In this document: one piece after another, positions 17,551-27,174 of the stretch | Layout of the letters: each line of letters opens with the position of its first letter | Numbering within the stretch: the stretch's first letter is position 1 | Source: Chloroflexota bacterium | Lineage (GTDB): Bacteria > Chloroflexota > UBA4733 | DNA: 64,000 nt | Assembly (NCBI GenBank): GCA_023381895.1 | Contig: JAMCTA010000151.1 | Coordinates: 1 to 64,000 of the forward strand | Direction: 5' to 3' | Made by a program: the position numbers and the translations under genes | The notes under the pieces: model-generated | The model's input: the letters and a program-made list of their open reading frames with translations, nothing else | Told to the model about the DNA's origin: nothing | The model's database searches: none

Positions 17551-19536
17551 CTACTGTCCTGTCACAACAATCGACCCAAGAAGGATACGATTGGCCCCTG
17601 GATGATCTGCTCCACCTACAATTATGTCCCGCTGGCCGGTCGCTGCTACATAGAGACCTACCTCCACTGTGTACGTTCCTGGCGGCAATGTAGGGGGAAG
17701 GACAATGCCGTGCAAGTCAATGACTACCTGACCAGGGATCCATGTCGTTGTGGGCCGAGTTCCGCTCGCGGGAAGACCATCGTGCTGTGCCACTACGTCT
17801 TGGGCGCTGTTCAACACATGGGTGAACACGGTGTAGGACGTGCGCACCGGCTGTGCCGTTTCCCACCTCAGGGTGATGCCCAAGGTTGAGCCTGGTCTGA
17901 GTGACCGCGAGGACAGGGAGTAGTTCTCAAGTGTAATTCCATCACGAAAATGGTCCCTTACAACGGTGCCGGGAGCACGCGGAGCACTGTCGACGTGAAA
18001 CAGCTCGAGCTGCACCGAGCCGAACCATTGGTGAGAGGCCAGGAAAGCGTGGCGGGCGAACCACTGCAAGACAACGCCGTGGGGATCCGCCTCTTGTTGA
18101 CCATATTCCACGAGCCAGATTCTTGGATGGTGGGCGGCTAAGCGTGACAGTCGCTCGTCGACTCGCTGCACGTCAGGAGGGCGGTCGAGCGGTAGGCCGA
18201 TGACTGGGTCGCTGCCGTGATAGTAGTAGTCAAATACGTGGTTTTGCCCTGGAGCGTACAACACCACGGCATCTCCAGGATCTCCTTTCGAGACGATAAC
18301 GTGGACGAGTCCCCGGTAGTTGTCGTTTGGGTGCAGCGGAGCGTAGTAGTAGCGTAGGTCTGCCTCGAGATTGAAGGCGCTCAGCAAGACTGTGCAACCG
18401 GCAGTCACCCCGATTTGGACAGTGGGACGCAGGAACTTAGGAATCAATAGAGTACCGGCTATTGCTAAGAGATCCACGCCGGTACCAATCAGCAAGGCCA
18501 CGCCAGGCAATGCAACCAGTGTGTAGCGTACTTCGAAGACGTGCTTCCATGCTGCGTAGAGGGTTACCGTAGCAATCGTCACAGCGAGGAGCAGCAGTGG
18601 TAGCGCGCCGCGGCGACCGGTGGAAAGGCACCGGATGGCTCCCAATACTGAAACGAGGAGCAAGATCACAACCGCAGCCCGGGATAGCAATGGCAAACCA
18701 TCGATGCCAACGAGTAAGCTGCCAAGCGAGTCACGGAATACTGCGGCGGCTGAGGTGTGTGCAGTCGTTGCGGTACGGCCCACTGTAAGCTGGTAGTGCA
18801 AAACTGGGATCCACGGTGCAAACAGTAGCAGCGCGACGGCATTCGCGACTAGCCACTCCCAGAGTGCGCGGCCGCGGGCCCACAATAAGCCAACCAGGCC
18901 GATGGGCAGTAGACCGATCGCTGCGACGTACTGGAGGTACATCGCTCCGACTGCACACAGCGTATACGCTACGAGTAAGCGGCGGTGACCACTGCGCTGG
19001 TGCGCGATGGCGGCAGTAGGCCCAAAGAGCCAGCGGAGCGCACACACTGCTGCAACAGCAACAGTTGCGGCAACGGGCATGTACATGCGGACCTCTTGAG
19101 AGAACGTTACTGCTAATGGCGCTGCTGCCAGCCACCCGGCAGCAACCCAGGCTACTCGCTTTGAGAACAGCTGCTGGCCAATGCCGAGCGTCGCCACGAC
19201 CAACACGGATCCAGCGACTGCCGACAGGCCGCGGAGGGACACCTCACTCGAACCAAATAGACGCGCCCATCCTGCAAGTAACAGGTAGTACAACGGAGGG
19301 TGGAAGTCGGCTGCCGACCATTTGATGATGGTGAGCAGCCCGTGGCCCACCATTCCGGCACTGACCCCCTCGTCATACCACAGGCTCTGGCTCGAGATTT
19401 TCCAGAAGCGAAGAACGGTTGCCACGACGACGACGCCTAGCGCGAGCGAGATGGAACGGCGACGTCGGGAATGCAGAGGTTGACTGGGAGGCCCCGCCTG
19501 ATCCGTTTCACGAGGAAGGGCACGCGTCACGAGCAC
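17551..19536 (-). CDS. GT39-type membrane glycosyltransferase with C-terminal beta domain
   Basis: This 661-residue protein has an ArnT/PMT-like membrane region. The first outside loop carries the acidic motif SLWYDEGVSA and then ADFHPPLYYLLLAGWARLFG, the donor-binding signature of lipid-linked-sugar transferases. About ten more hydrophobic helices run to residue 430. The last 150 residues (from about VVRDHFRDGITLENYSL) are a soluble beta-sandwich without obvious catalytic residues. GTG at 19536 is the start used. It is directly upstream of a polyprenyl-phosphate GT2, so the two probably act together to glycosylate lipids, proteins or wall polymers. Confidence 0.87.
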   Translation of the reverse strand: MLVTRALPRETDQAGPPSQPLHSRRRRSISLALGVVVVATVLRFWKISSQSLWYDEGVSAGMVGHGLLTIIKWSAADFHPPLYYLLLAGWARLFGSSEVSLRGLSAVAGSVLVVATLGIGQQLFSKRVAWVAAGWLAAAPLAVTFSQEVRMYMPVAATVAVAAVCALRWLFGPTAAIAHQRSGHRRLLVAYTLCAVGAMYLQYVAAIGLLPIGLVGLLWARGRALWEWLVANAVALLLFAPWIPVLHYQLTVGRTATTAHTSAAAVFRDSLGSLLVGIDGLPLLSRAAVVILLLVSVLGAIRCLSTGRRGALPLLLLAVTIATVTLYAAWKHVFEVRYTLVALPGVALLIGTGVDLLAIAGTLLIPKFLRPTVQIGVTAGCTVLLSAFNLEADLRYYYAPLHPNDNYRGLVHVIVSKGDPGDAVVLYAPGQNHVFDYYYHGSDPVIGLPLDRPPDVQRVDERLSRLAAHHPRIWLVEYGQQEADPHGVVLQWFARHAFLASHQWFGSVQLELFHVDSAPRAPGTVVRDHFRDGITLENYSLSSRSLRPGSTLGITLRWETAQPVRTSYTVFTHVLNSAQDVVAQHDGLPASGTRPTTTWIPGQVVIDLHGIVLPPTLPPGTYTVEVGLYVAATGQRDIIVGGADHPGANRILLGSIVVTGQ

Positions 19537-19655
19537 ACATCACGATCCGGGTGCGTAGGGTGCTTCACGAGAGTCGGTAGGCTCCAGATCGAGAACTCTC
19601 TTCGGCGGTGAGCACCGGGGCACCTCCGAGCCATCTTGCTTTCCATTCCCTCATC

Positions 19656-21212
19656 TTATAGACGTCGGTGAATGCTGCTCAAGCCGTTCCGCACCGGTGT
19701 GACAGTATAGGCGTGCTCGAGAAACGCTGGGAGAGATACTGAGAAGACTGGCCGGCGCGAGAGATTCGCACCGACAAGCTTCAGCGTGGCGCGCACTTCG
19801 TTAGCGGGAAGGTCCGCAGGCACCACTCCGGGATGCTGCTGGGCCATCTCTCGGTCATACCAGGAGTCGAGGGCGAGATTCATCGACCAGACGGTTACGT
19901 CTGGTCGAACTCCCAGCACGTCCTGGACGTACCACAGCGCAAATAGTGGATTATCTCCCTCCGTCAAGAGCACTGCATCAGGAGGGAGCAGATCGAGCTC
20001 TTTCTGAGCCTGATCGCGAAGCGCCGTCTGCCCGTGGATGTCAACCACCTTGTAGGTGACGGTAGCCTGGATAAGGGAGAGCGAGAGGCACACGAGCGCC
20101 CCTATGATTGAGCCAATTCGGCGTGAGTGCGGAGAAGACGCAATGCTGGCAGGAATAACCACTATGGCAACGCCGGCGAATACGGTCAGAAGCTCGTACG
20201 TCACGTGGAGGTACGTTGGCCCCGCTGGCGCGGCATCCCGAAGCTCCACGAGTGTATTGATTAGTATAGCGACGACCAGGGGAACAGTGACCCGCGGCTG
20301 GCGCAGGAGAGAGAGCCCTAAGCCCCATAGTCCGGCCACCGCTCCGAGCACTCCCAGCTGAATGCGCACCCGTCCGGGCCAGCGAGCAAGCTCGAGCAAA
20401 GTTGCTCCCAGCGACCGCTCGGTGAGGAAATGTTGGTACTCTGACGCTGATATCAGGCTCAGCAGGCGCTGGAAGGTGGAAGGGTCACCCCAGTTGGCAA
20501 GGGGGTGCATACGGGCGCGAATCAGGAGGAAAGCGTAGAACGCACCAATGAGAGCACAGCAACCAGCAGCGGCAACTTGATCCCGTCGGTGGAAGCGCTC
20601 TCGATTGGCGACGATGACGACTAGAGTCGCTCCCAAGAGAGAAATGGCTGCCAAGTGGTTTGCTAGACCAAGAGCCGTGAACAACGCTACCGGCCAAAAT
20701 CGAGAGGTTCCGCGTATCCAGCGCAGCAGAAAGAAGTAGCCGCAGAGCTGCAGCAATGAATCCAGTGCATACGTCTCTTGGATGGTCGCTTGCTGCCAGA
20801 ATAGGCGCTCGGTAGTGAGGATGACTGGCACGCATAAGCTAGCCACGAGGCGCAACCATGCATCGGGCGGAGCGATCCACTGTTGGAGCAACTCGAAGGT
20901 GAGCAGTCCCGCAACACCAGCGGCGACTGCCGCACACAACGCCGAAAAGATCGCTACCGAGTGTGCTGGCTCGACCGGGATAACGATCATCGAAAGACGT
21001 GCCAAGATGATCCACAATGGATACCCGGTGGGATGGGGCACACCGACTTCGTAAGCGGCGCGGACGAGCTCTCCGCCATCCCCACCCCCGTTAGCGAGAG
21101 TGATAGTCGTGGCGCCCGTGCGCACGAATAGAACGAACGCAGCCGCCGTGAGTAGAGTTAGTCCCGAGAGCAAGCCTGAATGAACGGCTCTGGTGTTGGA
21201 TTGTAGGCTCAA
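19656..21212 (-). CDS. DUF2723-family multi-pass membrane protein
   Basis: The 518-residue protein has about eleven hydrophobic segments and the DUF2723 signature after the first helix: GGDGGELVRAAYEVGVPHPTGYPLWI. The family is distantly related to GT39 protein O-mannosyltransferases, and a transferase role using lipid-linked sugar is likely but unproven here. The start is TTG at 21212, behind CCAGGA. It lies 119 bases upstream of the GT39 gene on the same strand. Confidence 0.85.
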   Translation of the reverse strand: MSLQSNTRAVHSGLLSGLTLLTAAAFVLFVRTGATTITLANGGGDGGELVRAAYEVGVPHPTGYPLWIILARLSMIVIPVEPAHSVAIFSALCAAVAAGVAGLLTFELLQQWIAPPDAWLRLVASLCVPVILTTERLFWQQATIQETYALDSLLQLCGYFFLLRWIRGTSRFWPVALFTALGLANHLAAISLLGATLVVIVANRERFHRRDQVAAAGCCALIGAFYAFLLIRARMHPLANWGDPSTFQRLLSLISASEYQHFLTERSLGATLLELARWPGRVRIQLGVLGAVAGLWGLGLSLLRQPRVTVPLVVAILINTLVELRDAAPAGPTYLHVTYELLTVFAGVAIVVIPASIASSPHSRRIGSIIGALVCLSLSLIQATVTYKVVDIHGQTALRDQAQKELDLLPPDAVLLTEGDNPLFALWYVQDVLGVRPDVTVWSMNLALDSWYDREMAQQHPGVVPADLPANEVRATLKLVGANLSRRPVFSVSLPAFLEHAYTVTPVRNGLSSIHRRL

Positions 21213-21237
21213 GCGATCCTGGATTCTTGTGGAAACA

Positions 21238-21612
21238 TCAGCGCGGGTTCGACTCTCCCACCATGTGCTCGTTCGAGATCAAAGCAGACCGCAGCACGCC
21301 AAGCCGCGCATGAAGCTGTTGCATCTCTGCTCTGCCTCCAGTTCGCCGATCGCCGGGCAATAGCCGGCGATTTCGAAGGCGAAGCTCCATCTCGCGCGAG
21401 CGCACTTCCACGATCTCCTCAATGATCTGTGCAGCACGTGATGCCGGTCCAAGATCCACATCTTCCTCCATGTTCCACGTGACCACTACCTCTGTCCACA
21501 TCACTGTAAGGGGGGTGATAGGGCGGATGGCCGTCGACAGCGTGACTGTCCGGAAGATGGGACAGTATTCCCTCAACGATTGCGTTGCACGTGGGTGGTA
21601 GGGCTTGGGCAA
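21238..21612 (-). CDS. Hypothetical protein, doubtful
   Basis: A 124-residue frame just upstream of the DUF2723 gene. Its middle (EDVDLGPASRAAQIIEEIVEV) looks helical and charged, but no family is recognised. The C-terminus GESNPR is a string often seen in false frames. If it is not a gene, bases 21213-21688 are a 476-base gap holding only the promoter region of thiL and, on the other strand, the leader of the DUF2723 gene. An internal start at the Met before WTEVVVTWN would give 87 residues. Confidence 0.3.
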   Translation of the reverse strand: MPKPYHPRATQSLREYCPIFRTVTLSTAIRPITPLTVMWTEVVVTWNMEEDVDLGPASRAAQIIEEIVEVRSREMELRLRNRRLLPGDRRTGGRAEMQQLHARLGVLRSALISNEHMVGESNPR

Positions 21613-21688
21613 CCAGGTCGCTTCGCCTTTGCAGGGTTACACTAGAACGTCTCGAAACCTAGAAAGATCTCATTCAGTTAGGAACCAG

Positions 21689-22705
21689 ATGAAGATTTCG
21701 GAACTCGGCGAGTTTCCGCTCATCGCTCGAGCCAGCAAGTACTTCTCGTCTGTGGGGATGCAGAACCCCGACGTTTCTCTCGGCATAGGCGATGATTGTG
21801 CAGTCTGGCAACCGAGCGAGGCCTCGCACCCCTCGGTCTTGCTCACCACCGACACGCTTGTCGAAGGCGTTCATTTCCTTCAACAGACGGTTTCCTGGCG
21901 CGACCTCGGCTGGAAGAGTCTCGCTGCCAACGTGAGCGACGTTGCAGCCATGGGTGGGGTGCCCGTCGTCGCACTGATGACACTAGGGCTGACTGGGCAC
22001 GAGAGTGTTGAAGCTGTTGATCAGCTCTTTGCAGGAGCTGCTGAGTGCGCGCAAACTTTCGGAGTCACTATTGCGGGTGGCGATACGATTCGTAGCAACT
22101 TCGCCATCGTCGGATGGACAGTAGTCGGTACTGCACTCGCACCGGACCGGGGACCGGCTGGGGTGCTGCGGCGCAGTGCGGCTCGCCCCGGCGATATTGT
22201 CGTGGCCACCGGCTGGTGTGGAAGCTCGGCCGCGGGGCTGGACGTTCTGCTGCGTGAGTGCGGGGGGTTTCAGTTTCTTGTTCTCGCTCATCAGCGACCG
22301 TTGCCTCGGGTACGGGAAGCGCAGTGGCTCCTGTCTCATGGAATCGAATGCGCCACAGACACGAGTGACGGCGTGTTCGAGTCGTGCCGCTTGATTGCGG
22401 AGGCAAGTCGTGTGCAGGTGAACATCGATGCTCGTGTGTTGCCGGTGCACGATGACCTCGTAAGATTTGCTCGTGAAGAGTCGAAGGACTACGCCCTCTA
22501 TGGCGGTGAGGACTACGAGCTCGTCTTCACAGTGGCGCCAGATGCGCTCTCAGACCTTCTTGAGGAATGGGGGAGGAGCTTCGAGTTACCACTCACTGTG
22601 ATTGGTCAGTGTGAGGTGCTACCAGATGGTGTTCAATCGGTGACGGTGGCACATCCGCCGGCTGGGGCCCACCGGTTTTCTCACTTTGGGAGCGAATCGC
22701 GGTGA
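21689..22705 (+). CDS. thiL: Thiamine-monophosphate kinase
   Basis: This 338-residue enzyme phosphorylates thiamine phosphate to the active coenzyme thiamine diphosphate. Seen motifs are the N-terminal GDDCAVW, TTDTLVEGVHF, the metal-binding NVSDVAAMGG, GGDTIR and a late ATDTSDGVF followed by YGGEDYELVF. The length is normal for the PurM-like fold. The start is the ATG in MKISELGEF, preceded by AGGAAC; the upstream extension to 21605 has no family similarity. The stop overlaps the GTG of tsaE (GTGA), so the two are translationally coupled. Confidence 0.95.
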   Translation: MKISELGEFPLIARASKYFSSVGMQNPDVSLGIGDDCAVWQPSEASHPSVLLTTDTLVEGVHFLQQTVSWRDLGWKSLAANVSDVAAMGGVPVVALMTLGLTGHESVEAVDQLFAGAAECAQTFGVTIAGGDTIRSNFAIVGWTVVGTALAPDRGPAGVLRRSAARPGDIVVATGWCGSSAAGLDVLLRECGGFQFLVLAHQRPLPRVREAQWLLSHGIECATDTSDGVFESCRLIAEASRVQVNIDARVLPVHDDLVRFAREESKDYALYGGEDYELVFTVAPDALSDLLEEWGRSFELPLTVIGQCEVLPDGVQSVTVAHPPAGAHRFSHFGSESR

Positions 22706-23178
22706 AGCGGCTGGATGTCACGACTTCTTCGCCCGAGGAAACCAGAACATTCGGCACAGCGCTGGCGCGCCTACTTCAGCCGGGAGCGGTGATTCTACTG
22801 AGTGGCGAGTTGGGCACGGGTAAAACAACGCTGACGCAAGGACTGGCTCGAGGCCTGGGCGTGCACGCGGACGTCAATAGCCCTACGTTCGTAATCGCCC
22901 ACGAGTTCAAAGGGCGGCTTCCCCTTTATCATCTTGACTTCTACCGGTTCACTGAGGATGGGAACCTCGACGTTTTAGGATTCGCCGAGTACTTCTGGGG
23001 GGAAGGGGTAACGGTGGCCGAATGGCCCGAGCGAGTCACTGATCTACCACCTGAGCATCTGAGTGTCCACATCACACAGCAAGGAGACAACCAGCGGGCC
23101 TTCAGCTGTGCGGCCCACGGAACGCGCTACGAGGAACTCTTGGACACGCTGAAGGAAGAGCTTGGAGACGCCGCGTGA
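22702..23178 (+). CDS. tsaE: tRNA t6A synthesis ATPase TsaE
   Basis: TsaE (158 residues) is the ATPase that assists the TsaB-TsaD complex in adding threonylcarbamoyl to A37 of ANN-decoding tRNAs. The Walker A loop is GELGTGKTTL near residue 36, followed by NSPTFVIAHEF, YHLDFYRF and the late VAEWPER, all diagnostic. The GTG start overlaps the thiL stop, and the stop overlaps the start of tsaB, so three pathway genes follow without a gap. Confidence 0.96.
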   Translation: MKRLDVTTSSPEETRTFGTALARLLQPGAVILLSGELGTGKTTLTQGLARGLGVHADVNSPTFVIAHEFKGRLPLYHLDFYRFTEDGNLDVLGFAEYFWGEGVTVAEWPERVTDLPPEHLSVHITQQGDNQRAFSCAAHGTRYEELLDTLKEELGDAA

Positions 23179-23852
23179 TGCGTGTCTTGGCAATTGACAC
23201 GTCTGGAGTGCTCGCCAGCGTGGCACTCTTGCGAGATGGAGAGGTCGAAGATGCCCGCGTGTGGAGGTCGCACAGTAATCACACCACGAGGCTCGTCCCC
23301 GAGCTGCAGCGCACGCTCGCTGATGCTGGATACACTCCCGCAGACGTGGGCGCTGTGGGAGTGGCTATCGGCCCAGGAGCTTTTTCTGGCCTACGTGTAG
23401 GAGTGACAACTGCCAAACTCTTGTGCTGGTCGCTGGATATTCCATTGCTCGCTGTTGGCTCGCTGCACGCTCGTGCTGAGCTCTATCAGCTGAACGGCGA
23501 AATTGTGAGTGCGACAGACGCGGGCCGGGGCGAGTGGTACTGGGCCCGCTACCGGCGGGATGACCGTGGCGTCATCGAGCTGTCTCCGCCCACTGTCGGT
23601 TCACCTTCTGTGATTCTCGCGGCTTGCGATGCGACGGCAGCCATCGTTGGGGAGAACCTCCGGTTACCGGAAGGATTCGCCGGTAAGCACGTGCTGCTTG
23701 ATAGCTCACCACAGGCGGGATACGTCGCGGCGATCGGTGTCGCTCGTCTCGCCTGGCGACGTTGGAAGAATGGAGAATGGGATATCCCAGCGTTGCAACA
23801 GGCTTTGTACGTAAGGCGCTCCGCAGCCGAAGAAAGGAAGCGCCCGTCATGA
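23175..23852 (+). CDS. tsaB: tRNA t6A synthesis scaffold TsaB
   Basis: TsaB (225 residues) is a catalytically inactive paralogue of TsaD that dimerises with it. The N-terminus RVLAIDTSGVLASVAL is the ASKHA-fold phosphate-1 region, and AIGPGAFSGLRVGVTTAK is the family signature. The start codon ATG at 23175 overlaps the tsaE stop; the second Met at 23178 is an alternative. The gene overlaps tsaD by ATGA. Confidence 0.95.
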   Translation: MMRVLAIDTSGVLASVALLRDGEVEDARVWRSHSNHTTRLVPELQRTLADAGYTPADVGAVGVAIGPGAFSGLRVGVTTAKLLCWSLDIPLLAVGSLHARAELYQLNGEIVSATDAGRGEWYWARYRRDDRGVIELSPPTVGSPSVILAACDATAAIVGENLRLPEGFAGKHVLLDSSPQAGYVAAIGVARLAWRRWKNGEWDIPALQQALYVRRSAAEERKRPS

Positions 23853-25021
23853 GCACTGGACGTGACTTGCAGGGCCCGGATTTAGCGCGGCGAGATCCCG
23901 AAGAGAATATCGTGCTGGGAATAGAGACGAGCTGCGACGAGACCTCTGTGGCGCTCGTGGCAGCAGGGCGCGGGGTGCTTTGCAACATCGTCTCATCGCA
24001 GGTGGAACTGCATCGCCAGTACGGGGGGGTAGTTCCTGAGATCGCGGCTAGGCAACACCTTGCGAACATCCTGCCAGTGCTCGACGAGGTTTTCACTCGT
24101 GTTCCGGATGCTTGGAGCAGAGTTCGAGCAGTTGCCGTCACGCACGGCCCCGGACTAGCTGGCGCCCTCCTCATCGGTGTCAATGCGGCTAAGGCGCTTG
24201 CCTTTTCTCGTAATCTACCCTTGGTCGGCGTTAATCACCTGGAAGCACACATCTATAGCAACTGGCTGTACGAGGCAGGTGAAGAAGCGGGATCAGAGCC
24301 TGAACTCCCCGCCGTCGCCCTCATCGTCTCTGGTGGACACACCGAGCTCATTCTGATGCGCGATCACGGGCGATTCGAGCGCTTAGGGAGCACACGTGAC
24401 GACGCGGCAGGTGAAGCCTTCGACAAAGTGGCACGCATCGTCGGGCTTTCGTATCCTGGCGGCCCTGCGATTCAGCGTGCTGCAGAGGGGCAGCTGGGAT
24501 CTTCGCGGCCTGGGAATCCTCAGGCGTTCCTCCTTCCACGGGCACAGCTCGGAGAGACGCTGGATTTCAGCTTCAGCGGCCTCAAGACCGCCGCCCAACG
24601 CCTTATCCAGAAACAACGCGAGGCCCTGGCAAGCCCCACCATTCCTGCAGACCTGCTCGCTGATCTCGCCGCGAGCTTTCAGGAAGCTGTCGTCGCTGCG
24701 CTCATCTCTCAAACGCTCACGGCACTCCGGCTGTATCAGCCCCGCTCGCTTCTCCTTGCTGGTGGGGTAGCCGCCAATGCCCGCCTGCGCACACTCATTC
24801 GCGAGCGCAGCACGGTGCCAGTGTGGGTGCCCCCCCTGCGCTACTGCACAGACAACGCAGCCATGGTTGCGGGTGCGGCACACTTCAGGATCCAGCGTGG
24901 ATGCCAGCACGGGCTCGATCTCGATATAGACCCGAATCTGCCGCTGGTACTTTCCTCCAGTGAGGCTGTCTCGATGCACGTCACCCCCGTTCGCCCTGGA
25001 GCGACGGATGCTAGCGGCTGA
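23849..25021 (+). CDS. tsaD: tRNA threonylcarbamoyladenosine transferase TsaD
   Basis: TsaD (390 residues) transfers the threonylcarbamoyl group to tRNA. The nucleotide site GIETSCDETSVA, the iron ligands in VNHLEAHIYS, VSGGHTELI and the late GGVAANARLR are all present. The ATG at 23849 overlaps the tsaB stop and has AAGGAAG upstream; an in-frame ATG at 23762 lies inside tsaB and is rejected. The N-terminus is about 25 residues longer than usual before the first strand. Its last 11 bases overlap the convergent isomerase gene. Confidence 0.96.
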   Translation: MSTGRDLQGPDLARRDPEENIVLGIETSCDETSVALVAAGRGVLCNIVSSQVELHRQYGGVVPEIAARQHLANILPVLDEVFTRVPDAWSRVRAVAVTHGPGLAGALLIGVNAAKALAFSRNLPLVGVNHLEAHIYSNWLYEAGEEAGSEPELPAVALIVSGGHTELILMRDHGRFERLGSTRDDAAGEAFDKVARIVGLSYPGGPAIQRAAEGQLGSSRPGNPQAFLLPRAQLGETLDFSFSGLKTAAQRLIQKQREALASPTIPADLLADLAASFQEAVVAALISQTLTALRLYQPRSLLLAGGVAANARLRTLIRERSTVPVWVPPLRYCTDNAAMVAGAAHFRIQRGCQHGLDLDIDPNLPLVLSSSEAVSMHVTPVRPGATDASG

Positions 25022-25868
25022 GGCCCGCAGCCTTCCACGCCTTGTCGAGTGCGGCTGCGGTCTCAGCAATGGCTTGCTCTGGAGGCAGTGAGCGCAAGCG
25101 GGCGTTGAACGGCTCCACAGTCACGGGTCCGGTGTAGCGGATCGTGTGCAGCGTGCGGAGATAATTGGGAAGATCAATGACGCCTGACTCCAGCGGCAGA
25201 AGTCTGACGTTGTCGACCTGCTCATCTCGGGCAACTCCGGTAGGTGCGTCGTTGACGTGAACAGCCACGATATCGTCATTGATAAGGGCGCGTAGCTCGC
25301 TCAACGTTCCCCCTGACGTGTACCAATGCCAGCAATCGTGAAGCAGGCCGGCGTTACGCCCGATTTCTCGCGCAAAAGAGAGCATGTCGGGCGCGGTGTA
25401 GATGAAGGGGTACTTGAAGCGATCTCGTAGCGTCTTTGGTCCAATGAACTCAAGCCCAAGCTTACAGCCGTGGTCAGCCAGAATACGCGCTATCGCGCGA
25501 AAGCGGCGCAGAAGCAGGTCATGCTGTTCTTCCTTGGTGCGTTCGTCCTGACCTGACGGCACCCACGTAGTGACCCGAAATGCGCCGAATCGCTGCGCCA
25601 ACGCCGCGATTCGAGGTAGCTCCGAGAGCCCCTTCTGGAATGCATCCTCATCCTTACGCCAGTCAACAGTCAGCCCCCAGGGACCGAGCTGGAGGCCAGA
25701 GTTGTCGAGCAGTGCGGCGACGTTGTCGATACCGTCGGACTCTACGAGCCGGGTGACTTCTCCTATCGGAACGTCGATGCCGCCAAACCCGTACTCGATT
25801 GCGTAGGTGATTGTGTCAGAGAGGGAGGCTCTCACCCCCAAAGCCCCGGGATTCAGGCTCTTGAACAT
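25011..25868 (-). CDS. Sugar phosphate isomerase/epimerase-like TIM barrel
   Basis: This 285-residue protein belongs to the xylose-isomerase-like TIM-barrel superfamily (AP endonuclease 2 fold), which uses a divalent metal. Candidate ligands are Glu in KLGLEFIGPKTL, His in AGLLHDCWHW and in IVAVHVNDAP, and Glu in GPVTVEPFN. The exact substrate cannot be told. ATG at 25868 is chosen because the N-terminus then begins directly before the first barrel strand, with AAAGG 13 bases upstream; a longer form from 25946 is possible. It stands alone between tsaD and recF. Confidence 0.82.
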   Translation of the reverse strand: MFKSLNPGALGVRASLSDTITYAIEYGFGGIDVPIGEVTRLVESDGIDNVAALLDNSGLQLGPWGLTVDWRKDEDAFQKGLSELPRIAALAQRFGAFRVTTWVPSGQDERTKEEQHDLLLRRFRAIARILADHGCKLGLEFIGPKTLRDRFKYPFIYTAPDMLSFAREIGRNAGLLHDCWHWYTSGGTLSELRALINDDIVAVHVNDAPTGVARDEQVDNVRLLPLESGVIDLPNYLRTLHTIRYTGPVTVEPFNARLRSLPPEQAIAETAAALDKAWKAAGLSR

Positions 25869-25973
25869 TTCCTCTACCTTTCTTAGCTGACAGAGTATAG
25901 ATGAAATCTGGTACACCTCCGCGTCACGTTTCGCGATCGTGCCCAATGCGAGGGCCTGTTCACTGACCGGGCA

Positions 25974-27128
25974 TCAAATCTCGACTACCTGGCTCCCGCT
26001 GACTCTCAGGGAATGCGCTTCTCCAAGAAACTCTGAAGGGAAGTGGTCGAGATCGGTGGCCGTAACGATGGCCTGCTCCCAGGTACAGACTACCTCTAAG
26101 AGAAGCAGACGATGCCGGCGATCCAGCTCTGAGAACACGTCGTCCAAGAGCAGAACCGGGGACTCCCGAGTGTGCGCTGCTAGGAGATCGGCTTCAGCGA
26201 GCTTGAGGGCGATCGTGGCCACTCGGATTTGCCCGCGTGAACTGCTGCTGGCGAGGGGCCGTTGATTGTACGTGAACAAGAGATCATCTCGATGTGGACC
26301 AACCGTACACACGCCAGCGAGAACGTCTTGCTTTCGTGCTTGGCGCAGCTCCTCGCGAACATCTTCTGTCGATGCGGTGGCTGCTCCGTGGTGCTTCAGT
26401 GTGCACTCGTAGGTCACACCAAGTTCCGCTCGAGTCGAGGACAGCGTCTCGTGGCGTGAGGAAAGAAAGCTTTGGAGATCTACGGTACCACGAGCCCGAG
26501 TCTGCAGAATCCGGCTGGCGCTTGCAGCCATTTCACTATCCCAGAAGTCTAGCTGGTCGCTCTTCGCCGATCCGTCACGGATTGTCCTGAGCAATGAGTT
26601 CCTTTGAGCGATTATGCGTTGGTACCGTGCGAGTGCACGAACGTACTGCCGGTCGATCTGAGCAAGGACGATGTCCAGGAAGCGGCGGCGGAGATCCGGC
26701 GAACCCACCACAATCTCTACGTCATCTGGGGAGAACAGCGTGGCATTGAAGAGGCCTATGAGCTCCGACGGAGTGCGCTTGATACCATTGACGAGTACTT
26801 GCTTTCGGACGGCGAGGCGTTCGTCCGGCTTCTCTTCGACAGCCGCCAGGATCACCTCTATCCGAAGGCCACCGGTTCCGCGTTTGACGTGACCGGCGAC
26901 ACGAGCGAAATATCCCAGGCCGGCAGTGTCGCGAGCGAACCAGTTGACAAGGTCGCGATCATAACGGGCTCGAAACGAGCGTGCCATTGCAAGCAGGTAG
27001 ATCGCTTCCAGGATATTGCTCTTGCCCTGGCCGTTATCTCCGTGCAACAACGTCACGCCGCCGCTCAACGTAAGATGCAATCGCGCGAAGTTGCGGAAGT
27101 CTGTGAGTACCAACTGCTCGATGTGCAT
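25974..27128 (-). CDS. recF: DNA replication and repair protein RecF
   Basis: RecF (384 residues) is an SMC-like ATPase that helps load RecA at gaps. Walker A is HGDNGQGKSNILEA near residue 30, the ABC signature region is SSSRGQIRVATIALKLAE, and Walker B with D-loop is LLLDDVFSELD. ATG at 27128 gives MHIEQLVLTDFRNF, the normal start; the extension to 27212 has no similarity. It is not next to dnaA, dnaN or gyrB here, the arrangement found in many bacteria. It is divergent from the PncC-type gene with only about 45 bases between the starts. Confidence 0.95.
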   Translation of the reverse strand: MHIEQLVLTDFRNFARLHLTLSGGVTLLHGDNGQGKSNILEAIYLLAMARSFRARYDRDLVNWFARDTAGLGYFARVAGHVKRGTGGLRIEVILAAVEEKPDERLAVRKQVLVNGIKRTPSELIGLFNATLFSPDDVEIVVGSPDLRRRFLDIVLAQIDRQYVRALARYQRIIAQRNSLLRTIRDGSAKSDQLDFWDSEMAASASRILQTRARGTVDLQSFLSSRHETLSSTRAELGVTYECTLKHHGAATASTEDVREELRQARKQDVLAGVCTVGPHRDDLLFTYNQRPLASSSSRGQIRVATIALKLAEADLLAAHTRESPVLLLDDVFSELDRRHRLLLLEVVCTWEQAIVTATDLDHFPSEFLGEAHSLRVSGSQVVEI

Positions 27129-27174
27129 AACGCATGCTAGCGAACACAGGCAGTCGGGAGGGAGTGCCCCTACG

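Noticed and set aside
21230..21265. Possible tRNA 3' end (GGGTTCGACTCTCCCACCA) before thiL
   Set aside because: The T-stem has a mismatch, and no matching acceptor, anticodon or D arm is found in the preceding 80 bases, which belong to the start of the DUF2723 gene.
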